The notes beneath the pieces were generated by a model that saw nothing but the letters and a program-made list of their open reading frames with translations, was not told where the DNA came from and ran no database searches. Shown here one piece after another: positions 17,447 to 25,821 of a stretch of DNA of 64,000 nucleotides. A program made the position numbers and the translations under genes. The DNA is from an uncultured Rothia sp. (GTDB lineage: Bacteria; Actinomycetota; Actinomycetes; Actinomycetales; Micrococcaceae), in NCBI GenBank assembly GCA_946221065.1, contig CAMIIO010000006.1, positions 1-64,000 of the forward strand. The letters run 5' to 3'. The number at the start of each line of letters is the position of its first letter. The first letter of the stretch is position 1.

Positions 17447-19139
17447 GGGGAACCTCCGAAACGCTAGGGGACGGGGACGATGAAACCGAAACCGAAGGCG
17501 AAGGTGACGCCGAAGGCTTCTCCGAAGGCGTCTGCGAAGCACTCCTCACCTGGGAATTCACCGCGGCCTGCGCCTCCAAATCGGCAATAATACGCTCGGC
17601 GTCATCACGATCATCTGCCGTGATAGTAGAACGCAACAAAGACTGCGAATACTCCGGTAAATCATCTACCATAAGATCCGTCTCATCCACCACCTCGTAG
17701 AAATGCAACGGACCCACAGACTGCGGGATGCCGTTATACACCGCCACATGGCTGTTATTTACTCCCACATAATACTGATCTGAAACCCAGGCAAAGAACG
17801 TCCACACACTAGCAACTAACACGGCGAGAATCAGCAGAGAGGTAAAAATACGCACCGGCCACTTAGCCCGCTGTGGAGCAGGATCTGCGGCAATCATCTC
17901 TTGAATTTCCACCGGAAGCTCAGAAGTATCCTCTACCGGATCCGGATGATCCGTTCGAGCCAAAGTGGCCCGCCGCTCCAGGGTGCGGCTTGTCACCGTG
18001 GGAATCATTCCCGTATTCGTGGCCGTAGCCGCCGCGCCCACCAGAAGGTGCGGGCGCTCGTCAAGCTCTTTACGCAACACATACGCCGAGGAATCAGCAA
18101 CATCGTCCGGGCGTTTATCCAGCCCTGCAGACTCCGTCATCATATTCAACACGCCATCAGAAAAAGACTCGCCCCGCCACTTACCATGGTGCAAAGCGTT
18201 CCGGAGCTTAGCGCTCTCCGGAAGACGACGACGCCATGGGGCGCGTACAGCCTCTCCGTCTTTATTATCCGCAGCAACGGGCTCAAAATCTTCCCTGATT
18301 TCCCCTGCCGAGTCATCCGGCACAGGAGTAACCTCCCCTACCAGCTCACCGTCCGGGGAATACTGGCGCACCGGAATAGTGCTCTGTGGCGCTGTAACAG
18401 CCTGAGAGAGGGAATCCTCATCAATCACCGCAAGCGTCACTACGGTAACGTTATCCGGCGCACCGCGTTCCAGCGTGAGGTTCACTAAAGTCTCGGTAAT
18501 TTGTGAAAGATCCTCGGTGGAACGCATCACCGCTTCAATCTCACCTAAAGACAAAACGGTATCAAGACCATCAGAACTCAAAACCCACTTCTCACCAATT
18601 TCGGCATCCAGGGTTTTTGTCTCTAACTCGGGTGAGGCATCAACATCGCCAAGAACTCGCATAACAACGTTCTTATGCGGGTGATGTAGCGCCTCCTCGG
18701 CAGAAATACGCCCCTCTTCCAGCAGGCGCTGCACAAAAGTATGATCCGTGGTGATCTGCTCAAAACCGCCGTCACGCAAACGATACGCCCGCGAATCACC
18801 AATATGAGCCAGCTCAATCTGATGACCATCAACCAACAATGCCGTACACGTAGTGCCCATGCCGGCAAGAGTAGGGTTCAAATCCACCAGCTCATTCATA
18901 ATGATATTTGCTGTGGTGATTTCATCCGCAAGGTAAATTCCCGCAGACCCGTTAAACCCTGAATGATCCAGCGGCGTCAAGTCCAGCACCGTAGTAGCAG
19001 AGGCAACATCGCCCCCGGCATGACCGCCCATACCATCTGCCACAACCGCTAGATAGTGACCCGCATATCCGGAATCATCATTCTTAGAACGAACCCTGCC
19101 AACGTCCGAACGCGCCGCAAATCGGAAAGCAATACCCAT
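17439..19139 (-). CDS. pstP: PP2C-type Ser/Thr phosphatase PstP
   Basis: A 566-aa membrane phosphatase. The PP2C domain (about 1-235) shows metal-binding 'SDVGRVRSKNDDSGY', 'VADGMGGHAGGDVAS', 'HIGDSRAYRL' and 'PDNVTVVTLAV'. A long linker (240-420), one TM helix (about 427-450) and an extracytoplasmic tail end in a Ser/Pro-rich repeat. PstP removes phosphate from PknA, PknB and their substrates, closing the signalling loop encoded in this operon. It begins 4 bp after fhaB. In 'KWVLSSDGLDTVLSLGEI' the conserved SDGL motif is intact. Confidence 0.94.
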   Translation of the reverse strand: MGIAFRFAARSDVGRVRSKNDDSGYAGHYLAVVADGMGGHAGGDVASATTVLDLTPLDHSGFNGSAGIYLADEITTANIIMNELVDLNPTLAGMGTTCTALLVDGHQIELAHIGDSRAYRLRDGGFEQITTDHTFVQRLLEEGRISAEEALHHPHKNVVMRVLGDVDASPELETKTLDAEIGEKWVLSSDGLDTVLSLGEIEAVMRSTEDLSQITETLVNLTLERGAPDNVTVVTLAVIDEDSLSQAVTAPQSTIPVRQYSPDGELVGEVTPVPDDSAGEIREDFEPVAADNKDGEAVRAPWRRRLPESAKLRNALHHGKWRGESFSDGVLNMMTESAGLDKRPDDVADSSAYVLRKELDERPHLLVGAAATATNTGMIPTVTSRTLERRATLARTDHPDPVEDTSELPVEIQEMIAADPAPQRAKWPVRIFTSLLILAVLVASVWTFFAWVSDQYYVGVNNSHVAVYNGIPQSVGPLHFYEVVDETDLMVDDLPEYSQSLLRSTITADDRDDAERIIADLEAQAAVNSQVRSASQTPSEKPSASPSPSVSVSSSPSPSVSEVPRG

Positions 19140-19143
19140 AAGC

Positions 19144-19647
19144 CTACGACCTCAACTGCATGGTAGTTCGTCCCACACGAAAATCCGTGCCCGGCTCAAT
19201 CGGAGTGGCACGAGTCAAGCGCTCCCCACCCACAAAGGTTCCGTTAGTGGAGCCAAGATCCTCCAAAAACCACCGAGAACCCTGGGGAAAAAGGCGTGCA
19301 TGATGACCAGAAGCATAATCATCCTGCAAAGACACCTCTATATCTGTAGCGCGACCCATCGTTACAGGATAGTCACCCAAACGCATCACAGCACCAGCCT
19401 GCACGCCGTCGGTAATGACCAACTGACTGGCACGAGCTGGAGGGGCAGAGGCAGAATGCGACGCGGGCGCAACCTTTTGCTGCGGAGCCGAAGAGACAGA
19501 CTCTGCCACAGCACTAGAACGAGTAACCCTAAAATTCTGCCCCACACCCAAATCTCGGCGAGCAGAAGAAAGAATCATAAAAATAAAAATCCACAACAGC
19601 GCCAAAAAGGCAAAGCGCAGGAGCGTTACCGTAATTTCAGAAGCCAC
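19144..19647 (-). CDS. fhaB: FHA-domain membrane protein FhaB/FipA type
   Basis: A 167-aa protein with an N-terminal membrane helix ('LLRFAFLALLWIFIFMIL') and a C-terminal FHA domain (about 85-165) containing 'VTMGRATDIEVSLQDDYASG', followed by 'HHARLFPQGSRWFLEDLGST'. FHA domains bind phosphothreonine, so the protein probably docks on PknA/PknB substrates and links them to division proteins. Its GTG start overlaps the fhaA stop (TAG/GTG sharing one G), indicating coupled translation. Confidence 0.93.
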   Translation of the reverse strand: MASEITVTLLRFAFLALLWIFIFMILSSARRDLGVGQNFRVTRSSAVAESVSSAPQQKVAPASHSASAPPARASQLVITDGVQAGAVMRLGDYPVTMGRATDIEVSLQDDYASGHHARLFPQGSRWFLEDLGSTNGTFVGGERLTRATPIEPGTDFRVGRTTMQLRS

Positions 19648-20612
19648 TATCGATCACTCCTAGCAGGAACTAAACGGAAAATAATACGAGCCCTACCCAT
19701 GCCAAGCACAGAACCATTAGTGAGCGCACGCCGTCCCCGCAAAGGCTCACCGTTCACATAGCTACCGTTCGTAGAACCCAAATCAACCGCTAAATACGTC
19801 CCCTCTTGTTCAATAATTTCTAGATGACGACGCGAAACACCTGTGTCCTCCACAGTAATATCCGCATGAGAACTCCGCCCCAAAACCACGGGAAATGAAT
19901 GACACGAATAATTTCGACCATTAATCTCCAACACCACCTGAGGCTTAGACGGGCGAGAAGCCACCCGAGAAGGCTGAGCCACCCCGCCGCGTCGGACGGG
20001 CTGAGCCTGCTGAGCTGACGCGGAAGATTGAGCATAGTGCGGAGCGCGACGCTCTGGCCGAGTAATCCGCTGCGGTAAATCCTCAGCACTAGCCGGGTAC
20101 GCCGAAGGAACAGAAGCCTCCGGGCTAGAGAAGGTACTGTGCTGCCGCTGACTCTGAAACTCTTGATACGACGTGCTCTGCCGCATATACTCCGGTGGAG
20201 CAGGAGCACCCTGCCGCCGCCGTCGCACCTCCTGCGGTGCAGCTACTTTCTCCTGAACAGACTGAACCACAAAATCCCCCGGCTCCACGGCGTCGGAAAC
20301 CGCAAAAGTCACACGTACTGAACCTCGAAGTGAATACCTTTGCGAGCGTGCATGCCGAATGACGACGTCGCATAACTCTTCAGCCAGTGGCGCACCCCAA
20401 GCCTGCACCCGCGGAAAATCGCCCGCAGCGAACTCAAGAGTAAAAATGTTGGGAGCAATAGTTCTGCTCGAAGAAATTGAGTACGCCTGGTTATCCATTT
20501 CAGTACGTACACGATTGGCAAGATCAACTGGCTCAAAGTTTGAGCCACCCTTAGCAAAGGTGCCGCGCACGGCCTTCTCTAGACCTTGCTCGATCTTGGT
20601 GATGAACCCCAT
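19647..20612 (-). CDS. fhaA: FHA-domain protein FhaA with DUF3662 N-terminus
   Basis: A 321-aa cytosolic protein. The N-terminal DUF3662 domain (about 1-115) starts 'MGFITKIEQGLEKAVRGTFA' and includes 'FEPVDLANRVRTEMDNQAYS'. A Gln/Arg/Ser-rich linker leads to the C-terminal FHA domain (about 230-312; 'VVLGRSSHADITVEDTGVSR', 'DLGSTNGSYVNGEPLRGR'). In mycobacteria FhaA binds the phosphorylated pseudokinase MviN/MurJ and tunes lipid II export. It is the first gene of the seven-gene operon; AGGAGG precedes the ATG. Confidence 0.94.
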   Translation of the reverse strand: MGFITKIEQGLEKAVRGTFAKGGSNFEPVDLANRVRTEMDNQAYSISSSRTIAPNIFTLEFAAGDFPRVQAWGAPLAEELCDVVIRHARSQRYSLRGSVRVTFAVSDAVEPGDFVVQSVQEKVAAPQEVRRRRQGAPAPPEYMRQSTSYQEFQSQRQHSTFSSPEASVPSAYPASAEDLPQRITRPERRAPHYAQSSASAQQAQPVRRGGVAQPSRVASRPSKPQVVLEINGRNYSCHSFPVVLGRSSHADITVEDTGVSRRHLEIIEQEGTYLAVDLGSTNGSYVNGEPLRGRRALTNGSVLGMGRARIIFRLVPARSDR

Positions 20613-20949
20613 GCTTGGCCTCCTCTTAAGGTTTCAGGGCGACTGCTCAACCCTGCCGAGCTGACCAGGTTAGCCGTTCTATATGTGGACTTGCTGAATG
20701 CGGTGGCGCTCGCATTGGGGGCCGAACGGCATAGCGAAACGCAGATTTTTTGCACACAGTACAAGTCTTAGTCTAGTGGATAACCCTGAAAAACCCTGAG
20801 GAAGAGACTTTACTGGGGCGAGCAAGGGGAAATTAGACTGTATTGTATGGGCGAATGGGGGTATTAAGTTGGACGTTTTCATAGCTGAGGTGTATAGTTA
20901 TCTCCGTTGCTATATGACCGCATGAAAATGTGGTCGATAAGTGTCGCTT
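20613..20949. other. Intergenic region, likely promoter of the fhaA-pknB operon
   Basis: These 337 bp separate the divergent fhaA operon and tRNA-Leu. No ORF is convincing. Promoters for both directions must lie here, but I cannot point to a clear pair of -35/-10 boxes. Confidence 0.4.
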
Positions 20950-21036
20950 GCGCAAGTGGCGGAATTGGCAGACGCGCTGGCTTCAGGTGCCAGTGATCGC
21001 AAGATCGTGGGGGTTCAAGTCCCCCCTTGCGCACCA
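20950..21036 (+). tRNA. tRNA-Leu (anticodon CAG)
   Basis: An 87-nt tRNA with acceptor stem GCGCAAG/CTTGCGC and encoded ACCA 3' end. The D arm is 'TGGCGGAATTGGCAGACGCG', the anticodon stem is CTGGC/GCCAG with anticodon CAG at 20984-20986, the long variable arm is typical of class II tRNAs, and the T arm is GGGGGTTCAAGTCCCCC. It reads CTG leucine codons. Its 3' end lies about 220 bp from the edge of the accessory island, so it could be an integration site; no duplicated tRNA end was seen. Confidence 0.97.
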
Positions 21037-21087
21037 AGGGTCGTTTGTATCGTATAGAAAAAACGTTTGTACGAAAAACACCACAAC

Positions 21088-21126
21088 AAAAGCCCGATTC
21101 AGCAAAACAGCTGAATCGGGCTTTTT
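21088..21126 (+). terminator. Terminator of tRNA-Leu
   Basis: AAAGCCCGATTCAGC pairs with GCTGAATCGGGCTTT around an AAAACA loop and is followed by a T tract, 51 bp after the tRNA. Confidence 0.88.
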
Positions 21127-21258
21127 CGTGTCTAAAAACCGCCTAAAACTCATTAGAAACCTGGCTACCTATAGGTAGGGGCAACAAAAAATGCTTCCCG
21201 CCACTGTGAAAAGCATCAAAAAACTCTTTTTAGGCACACCCAGCTAAGGACCTGAGGT

Positions 21259-21921
21259 CTACGAAACCTTCCCTGCCTTTACCTGATCTGGAGGATCATC
21301 CCCACGGGTGAAACCCGCAGTACGCTCACGACGACGCAGCGGATGCTTCTCAGGCTTCACCGACGGTATCCCATCCTGGGCATATGTAGGATGGGCCTGC
21401 TTTAACCAGGCAGAAATTTTTACAACATTCACCGAAGCAACCCCCACCAGGGCAGCCAAAAAGTGAGCAATCCACCCACGGCGAGGACGCATGGTGGAAT
21501 CCCCCCCCAATTTAGCTGCCCCTGAGCCACGCTTGGCTGAATTATTAAAAGACTCCACCGTCCCACGTAAAGAGCGATATATACGGGACCATTCCTCTGA
21601 CTCGAAGACATACTTCTGTTCAGACTTGGGGAAGATTAACCCGTTAAACGTGACAGTTTTCTGCTGACAATATGCTGGGACTTCACCGGTGGCACTGACT
21701 GTTTGAGGGAATACTGGTAGCAGGTGACGGCCTTGAACGTTCGCCTTAGGCTCTCTTAAGGGGCATAATACTCGGGCGGACCCGCCTACGGCGGGGCGCT
21801 GGGCACGCCAGGTTCCTTGTTCATTAGGGTGTTCTTTGATGGCGACTCTGTAGGGTTCGCGCATGGCAATGCGCTTTCTGTACGTTTTCTCATCTATCCA
21901 TTGGGGGTCCTGCTCTGACAT
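21259..21921 (-). pseudogene. Probable transposase remnant (C-terminal part)
   Basis: A 220-codon frame. The middle ('EEWSRIYRSLRGTVESFNNS') and following region ('RRGWIAHFLAALVGVASVNV', then 'VKISAWLKQ') resemble the C-terminal end of DDE transposases of actinobacterial insertion sequences, where a W-x2-IY...R-x2-VES-x-N block precedes a helix-rich tail. No catalytic DDE set or N-terminal DNA-binding domain is present, so at best this is a fragment. Its right end meets the truncated DUF4333 gene within a few bases, which supports an old insertion or deletion junction. It could instead be an unknown small protein. Confidence 0.45.
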
Positions 21922-22296
21922 CGGGGGCCTGCTGCTGTTGCTGTCGGGGAGTATCAGCCTCGTTCTGGGCAGGTATCTGTGAAGAGTGTGGATACCTCGG
22001 GTGTGCCTGAAGTGGATGTGGCTTTGGTGCCGTCGGTGAAGGATAGGCCTCTGTCAGATAGCCGAGGTTCGGTGGCTGGTGTGGTTGCTGATGCTTTGGA
22101 GGGCCAGCTGGGTGAGAGGCCGAAGGTTGATTGTGGTGATGGTTTTGTGGTGTTGAAGGAGGGGCAGGAGCTATCGTGTTCGGTGTCTTCTGTTGCGGGT
22201 GAGTCTTTGGGTGAGGCACAGGTGGTGTTGCGTGATGTCGTGGGTGGTTCGTATGCGGTGGATGTCGCACTGGAACACATCGATTCAAATCCCTAG
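21919..22296 (+). pseudogene. 5'-truncated DUF4333-like protein
   Basis: The frame is open from just after a stop at 21916-21918 to 22296. The C-terminal 80 residues ('VAGVVADALEGQLGERPKVD', 'CGDGFVVLKEGQELSCSVSS') match the DUF4333 pattern: a helix, a conserved Cys pair and a beta-rich end. Full-length DUF4333 proteins usually carry an N-terminal TM or lipoprotein signal; here the first part is missing and the frame begins at the boundary with the transposase remnant. A GTG at 21979 could still start a 105-aa product, but it would lack an export signal. Confidence 0.55.
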
Positions 22297-22377
22297 AAGG
22301 ATTACTTATCTTTGCCCCTCCAATGTCCTTCCCCTTAGCTTTACCGAGACTTTTTAGAAATAAAGGAATGAATTTTC

Positions 22378-22632
22378 ATGACCTCCCTCAAACTTTCCAC
22401 CGAAGATTTCACCGCCTGGAAAAACAGCGCCCACGATGCTCTTCGCGCCCTGGAATCCCTCGGCGGCACACCCAGCGGTGACTACGGCGGGGCCTCCGGT
22501 ACCATCACCGGGGAAAACAGCACCTGGTCAACCCGGGTAGAAACCACCCACCAAGAAATCAGCACCCTGAAGGAAGCCATCACCACGGTGCAAACTAACA
22601 TGAAAGATGCTGATCAGGCAGGAGGTAAATAA
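22378..22632 (+). CDS. Small WXG100-like type VII secretion partner
   Basis: An 84-aa helical protein. Two predicted helices (about 8-27 and 50-78) flank a Gly/Ser-rich turn ('GGTPSGDYGGASGTITGENS'). Trp in 'FTAWKNSAHD' and 'STWSTRVETTH' sits where WXG100 proteins have their turn, though a canonical WxG is absent. It is followed directly by a large protein with a helical N-terminus (stop and next ATG are adjacent), the layout of Lap-type or ESX partners that help dock effectors. AAAGGAA precedes the ATG. Codons are C-ending, unlike most of the next gene. Confidence 0.6.
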   Translation: MTSLKLSTEDFTAWKNSAHDALRALESLGGTPSGDYGGASGTITGENSTWSTRVETTHQEISTLKEAITTVQTNMKDADQAGGK

Positions 22633-24168
22633 ATGAGCGGTGAAAACTGGGGTGCCCTGGGCGGGGAACAATTTAAAGGGGATCCGCAAGCTTTCAAAAC
22701 TCTCGCCACCTACTGGGGTGATGTTTCACAAGCTTTTGATCCCATCAAAAAACCAGACACAGATGCCCTGGGAGTCTCAGCGAGAAATTTCGATTCTGCC
22801 CTCGGGGAGATGGAGTCGGCTTTTAGCAAAGCTAAAGAGGCTGCAGAAGCTTTGGAGAAGCTGTGTAATGGGTGGGCGGATCAGCTTCAGCAGTTTCAGG
22901 ATTCAGCGGCGAAGCTTGCGCGAAAAGCTGGAGATGCTCAGCAAAGTATTGATTCTCACCGTAGGACACTTGAGGGTCTGAGTAAGGACGATAAAAAGGG
23001 CGGTGGGAAAGAGAAGTCACTACGGGAAGATATTGCTGATGCCGAATCTGATGTGAAGGCAGCTTGGTTTGAGTTTGAACAACTCAAGGTCAGCCATGAT
23101 CAGTTGGAGAGATCTTTCCAGGGTTCATATGTGGCTCCGGAATTTTCTCCGGTTACCGCGCAGACGACTTCTTATAGTTCCTTGGGTAGGAGATTCGCTG
23201 CTTGTATTGGGCAGATTGAGCAGGGGCACCCTGAGTTGGGGTCGGTTCTGGAGTTTACGCGTTCGATGCTTCCTTTTGAAGATGATGGGAGTATCAAGTC
23301 TTCTTTCTTCTATAACGATTTATTGTTTGCTCATATTGGTGGGGTGGAGAAAGCTCTTTCGTCCTTCCGGCTGGGGTTGGGGCCTGGTTCTGGTGCGGGT
23401 TCCTCGAAGATGTTTGCGAAGTTGACGGGTTTTGAGGGAGATGTGTATTTCCCGAACCCTTTGAAGGAGAAGCTGAAGCTGATCTCTGGTTTTATTGGAT
23501 CCAAGCTTCATACGATGGATTTGGAGGGGGCTTTCAAGAACGCTCTGGATGGCAATATGCGCAATCTTGATGAGGCGACGAAGTCGTTAGTGGGTAGTAC
23601 TGATGAGTTAGCTGCGGGGATGGCGTCTTCTGTGCGGGGGATGTTCCCGAAGTATTCTTTGCCTATTGATGCGGTGAGTAAGAGTTTTGATCGGCTGGGT
23701 GAGTCGAAGAACGTGATTGCTACTAATGCCAAGGTTCTTTCTGAGGTCGCCGATGGGAAGGTGGGGGCTTTTGCGAAGCACCTGCCGATGGTCGGGAAAC
23801 TCAGTAAGAGGATCCCGGTGATTGGGTACGGCATTAGTGGCGTATCAAATTACTCCGAATATTACGATGAGGATAAGCATGCCTCCTCGTCAGAGGGGGA
23901 AAAGCGGGCACGCGCTGCAGGAGCCAGCGCCGCTACTACTGGTGCAGGAATAGCCTGTGGTGCTGCTGCTGGTGCTGCTACGGGAGCTGTTTTGGGTTCA
24001 GTGGTTCCTGGTTTGGGTACTGCTGTGGGCGGTGTAGTTGGTGGTATTGCTGGTGGCATTATTGGTGGCTGGGCCGGCGAAGAAGGAGCCAAAGCTACAG
24101 GCTTTGACGATTGGGCCGCAGGTGTTGCAGGCAGCACGTTTAACAAGGTAAAAGGAATATTTAGCTAA
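22633..24168 (+). CDS. Putative type VII effector with C-terminal glycine zipper
   Basis: A 511-aa protein. The N-terminal 165 residues are helical/coiled-coil ('ALGEMESAFSKAKEAAEALE', then 'EDIADAESDVKAAWFEFEQL') and start 'WGALGGEQFKGDPQAFKTLA', a pattern shared with the second effector at 26,838. The middle (about 165-410) is not recognised. The C-terminus (about 425-490) is a long Gly/Ala zipper ('AAGAATGAVLGSVVPGLG', 'GGVVGGIAGGIIGGWAGEEG'). Glycine zippers insert into membranes, and some known T7SS toxins (TelE, TspA) depolarise membranes. Preceded by a WXG100-like partner and followed, with a 1-bp overlap, by a 3-TM protein that could give immunity. No N-terminal signal peptide. Function is inferred. 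Confidence 0.6.
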   Translation: MSGENWGALGGEQFKGDPQAFKTLATYWGDVSQAFDPIKKPDTDALGVSARNFDSALGEMESAFSKAKEAAEALEKLCNGWADQLQQFQDSAAKLARKAGDAQQSIDSHRRTLEGLSKDDKKGGGKEKSLREDIADAESDVKAAWFEFEQLKVSHDQLERSFQGSYVAPEFSPVTAQTTSYSSLGRRFAACIGQIEQGHPELGSVLEFTRSMLPFEDDGSIKSSFFYNDLLFAHIGGVEKALSSFRLGLGPGSGAGSSKMFAKLTGFEGDVYFPNPLKEKLKLISGFIGSKLHTMDLEGAFKNALDGNMRNLDEATKSLVGSTDELAAGMASSVRGMFPKYSLPIDAVSKSFDRLGESKNVIATNAKVLSEVADGKVGAFAKHLPMVGKLSKRIPVIGYGISGVSNYSEYYDEDKHASSSEGEKRARAAGASAATTGAGIACGAAAGAATGAVLGSVVPGLGTAVGGVVGGIAGGIIGGWAGEEGAKATGFDDWAAGVAGSTFNKVKGIFS

Positions 24169-25265
24169 TGACCTCGTATGAAATAACTCCCGCAATCCTA
24201 TTTGGCATAGGAATAACGGTCATCAGTCTCGGAGGCTGGGCACTTTTAGGTGCTGGTAAAAACCGTACCTACGCCCTCACTAAAGACCCCTACTGGATGG
24301 ACTTCTATCTCTTCCATCTAGGATGCGCAGGACTCTTTTTCTTTGGATTTCTCCTTACTGATTTTCTTAACCACTTTCCTGTCATTGAACCTCATACCTG
24401 GATTGTTGTTCTACTAGCTTTTGCGGCTATGGCGTGGCTTATCGTCAACTACATTATTATCTTCTTCTCCCCAGCCCCCTGGATCGGTCCGCGCCCACGT
24501 TGGTGGCGCGAAACCCACCACACCCTCTACGCCTGGATCCGCCACAAAAAACACCACCACATCCACGCCGCCCGACTCTACCAGATCCCCACATCCACCG
24601 CCCCACCACTAGAACCCATCACTAACATCCGAAAAACGAACCAGCCCTTCGTCACCGAACTCACCGCCTTCACTAACACGCACACCAGTTTCCGGATGTA
24701 TCAGGAGCAAACCCCCTCCAACCACACCCACCGTTATACCCTGCGAGGAACGATTACTGGGCCTTTTACGTTCACCGGTGAGGTCCCTGAAAAATACCTC
24801 TCGGCCGAAGACCTCTCTTATCGTAAATCCATGTATTTCCCGGCCGAGGCGAACCTGGAACAGACTCGTAGCCGCACCGTGGAGTTGTTTGTGGATTTGC
24901 ATCGGCTGAGTTTTGTGCAGGTGGCTACTGAGGATTATTTGCGTCGTCATAGTTGGGTGGTTTCTTTTGCCAATGTTTCTTCTGCTGATGTGAAGTTGCA
25001 GCGGTTGGATTCGGGGCAGTTGCAGATCACCGTGGGTGAGCCTGATCCTGTTTCGGGGCAGTCGTTTGTGTTTGTTTCGGATCGGGGTTGGTGGACTCGC
25101 CTGAAGGCTAAGCCGGGTAGGTTGGTGAAGGCTTTAGAGACCAAGCGGTGGTTACCGGTAACTGCCGGGTCCTTGGTGCGGAAGAATTTTGCTGGGGAAG
25201 AAGGCCCGGTAGAGGGTTCTGTGGTGCCGGAGCATGGGCAGGGTGAGTATTTTTCAGCTCAGTGA
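24168..25265 (+). CDS. Three-TM membrane protein, possible immunity or accessory
   Basis: A 365-aa protein. Three membrane helices in the first 105 residues ('ILFGIGITVISLGGWALLGA', 'LFHLGCAGLFFFGFLLTDFL', 'IVVLLAFAAMAWLIVNYIII') are followed by a His/Arg-rich segment ('WIRHKKHHHIHAARLYQI') and a 210-residue cytosolic domain with no family match. The ATG overlaps the effector stop (TAATG), so translation is coupled. A membrane immunity protein would suit a membrane-acting toxin. Base use flips inside the gene: C-rich third positions to about 24,800, then G/T-rich. Confidence 0.6.
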   Translation: MTSYEITPAILFGIGITVISLGGWALLGAGKNRTYALTKDPYWMDFYLFHLGCAGLFFFGFLLTDFLNHFPVIEPHTWIVVLLAFAAMAWLIVNYIIIFFSPAPWIGPRPRWWRETHHTLYAWIRHKKHHHIHAARLYQIPTSTAPPLEPITNIRKTNQPFVTELTAFTNTHTSFRMYQEQTPSNHTHRYTLRGTITGPFTFTGEVPEKYLSAEDLSYRKSMYFPAEANLEQTRSRTVELFVDLHRLSFVQVATEDYLRRHSWVVSFANVSSADVKLQRLDSGQLQITVGEPDPVSGQSFVFVSDRGWWTRLKAKPGRLVKALETKRWLPVTAGSLVRKNFAGEEGPVEGSVVPEHGQGEYFSAQ

Positions 25266-25314
25266 TTTTTGAAGGAATGCGGTGTGGCGAGAGTTCTGTA
25301 ACGGTGCGTAGAAA

Positions 25315-25821
25315 GTGATGGTGAAGCGGATGCGAACGTATTTAGAACCCACCAGTGGGGTAAAACTGACGGTTCCTGAACACTGGGTAGTGGAGATAGG
25401 GGCCAATGAGTCTGTTGCTGTCATTGCTCAGGCAACGGAGGAGTATCTGGCGGGGGTGAACGTAGTGGTCACCGTGGAGGCCCCACTGGAGTCTTTGCAG
25501 GATTTGCAGGCTTATACTGCCTCTCAGGTGGAGTCCGTGCGGCAGAGGTTCGCGAAGCAAAACTTCGTGCTCTTAGGTGAGCGTGAATATTTCACGGACA
25601 CTGAAGAAGTCTGCCTGGTGGTGCATTCGAGGGTACAGAACAAGGCTGTGTTGGCGTGCTTTCAGCTTTTTACTCTTGTTGGTGAGGTTGCTACGGCGGT
25701 GACGGTGACGGTTCCTTTGGCGCTATTGGATACCGGGTTCGCGTTGAGTACCCATATTATTCAGACCTTTTCTCCTGCTAGCAGGTTGTATCACTTCCCG
25801 TTCTATGAGGATCGATCTTGA
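25315..25821 (+). CDS. PsbP/Mog1-fold-like protein in effector locus
   Basis: A 168-aa protein without a signal peptide. 'LTVPEHWVVEIGANESVAVI' followed by 'TVEAPLESLQDLQAYTASQV' and a terminal 'ALSTHIIQTFSPASRLYHFP' reads like a compact alpha/beta fold of the DcrB/PsbP/Mog1 type (as in LpqN-like proteins), but this is a pattern judgement. The GTG at 25315 or the ATG at 25318 could start it. It is coupled to the next gene (TTGA overlap), suggesting that both products act together, perhaps as effector chaperones. Confidence 0.55.
   Translation: MMVKRMRTYLEPTSGVKLTVPEHWVVEIGANESVAVIAQATEEYLAGVNVVVTVEAPLESLQDLQAYTASQVESVRQRFAKQNFVLLGEREYFTDTEEVCLVVHSRVQNKAVLACFQLFTLVGEVATAVTVTVPLALLDTGFALSTHIIQTFSPASRLYHFPFYEDRS

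Noticed and set aside
17446..17542. Longer N-terminus of the RodA/FtsW protein
   Set aside because: The extra 32 residues are an Arg/Leu-rich shadow of the PstP tail; GGAGG places the start at 17,446.
22270..22296. tRNA-like T-arm sequence (CGATTCAAATCCC)
   Set aside because: No matching acceptor, D or anticodon arms upstream; it lies at the end of the DUF4333 frame.
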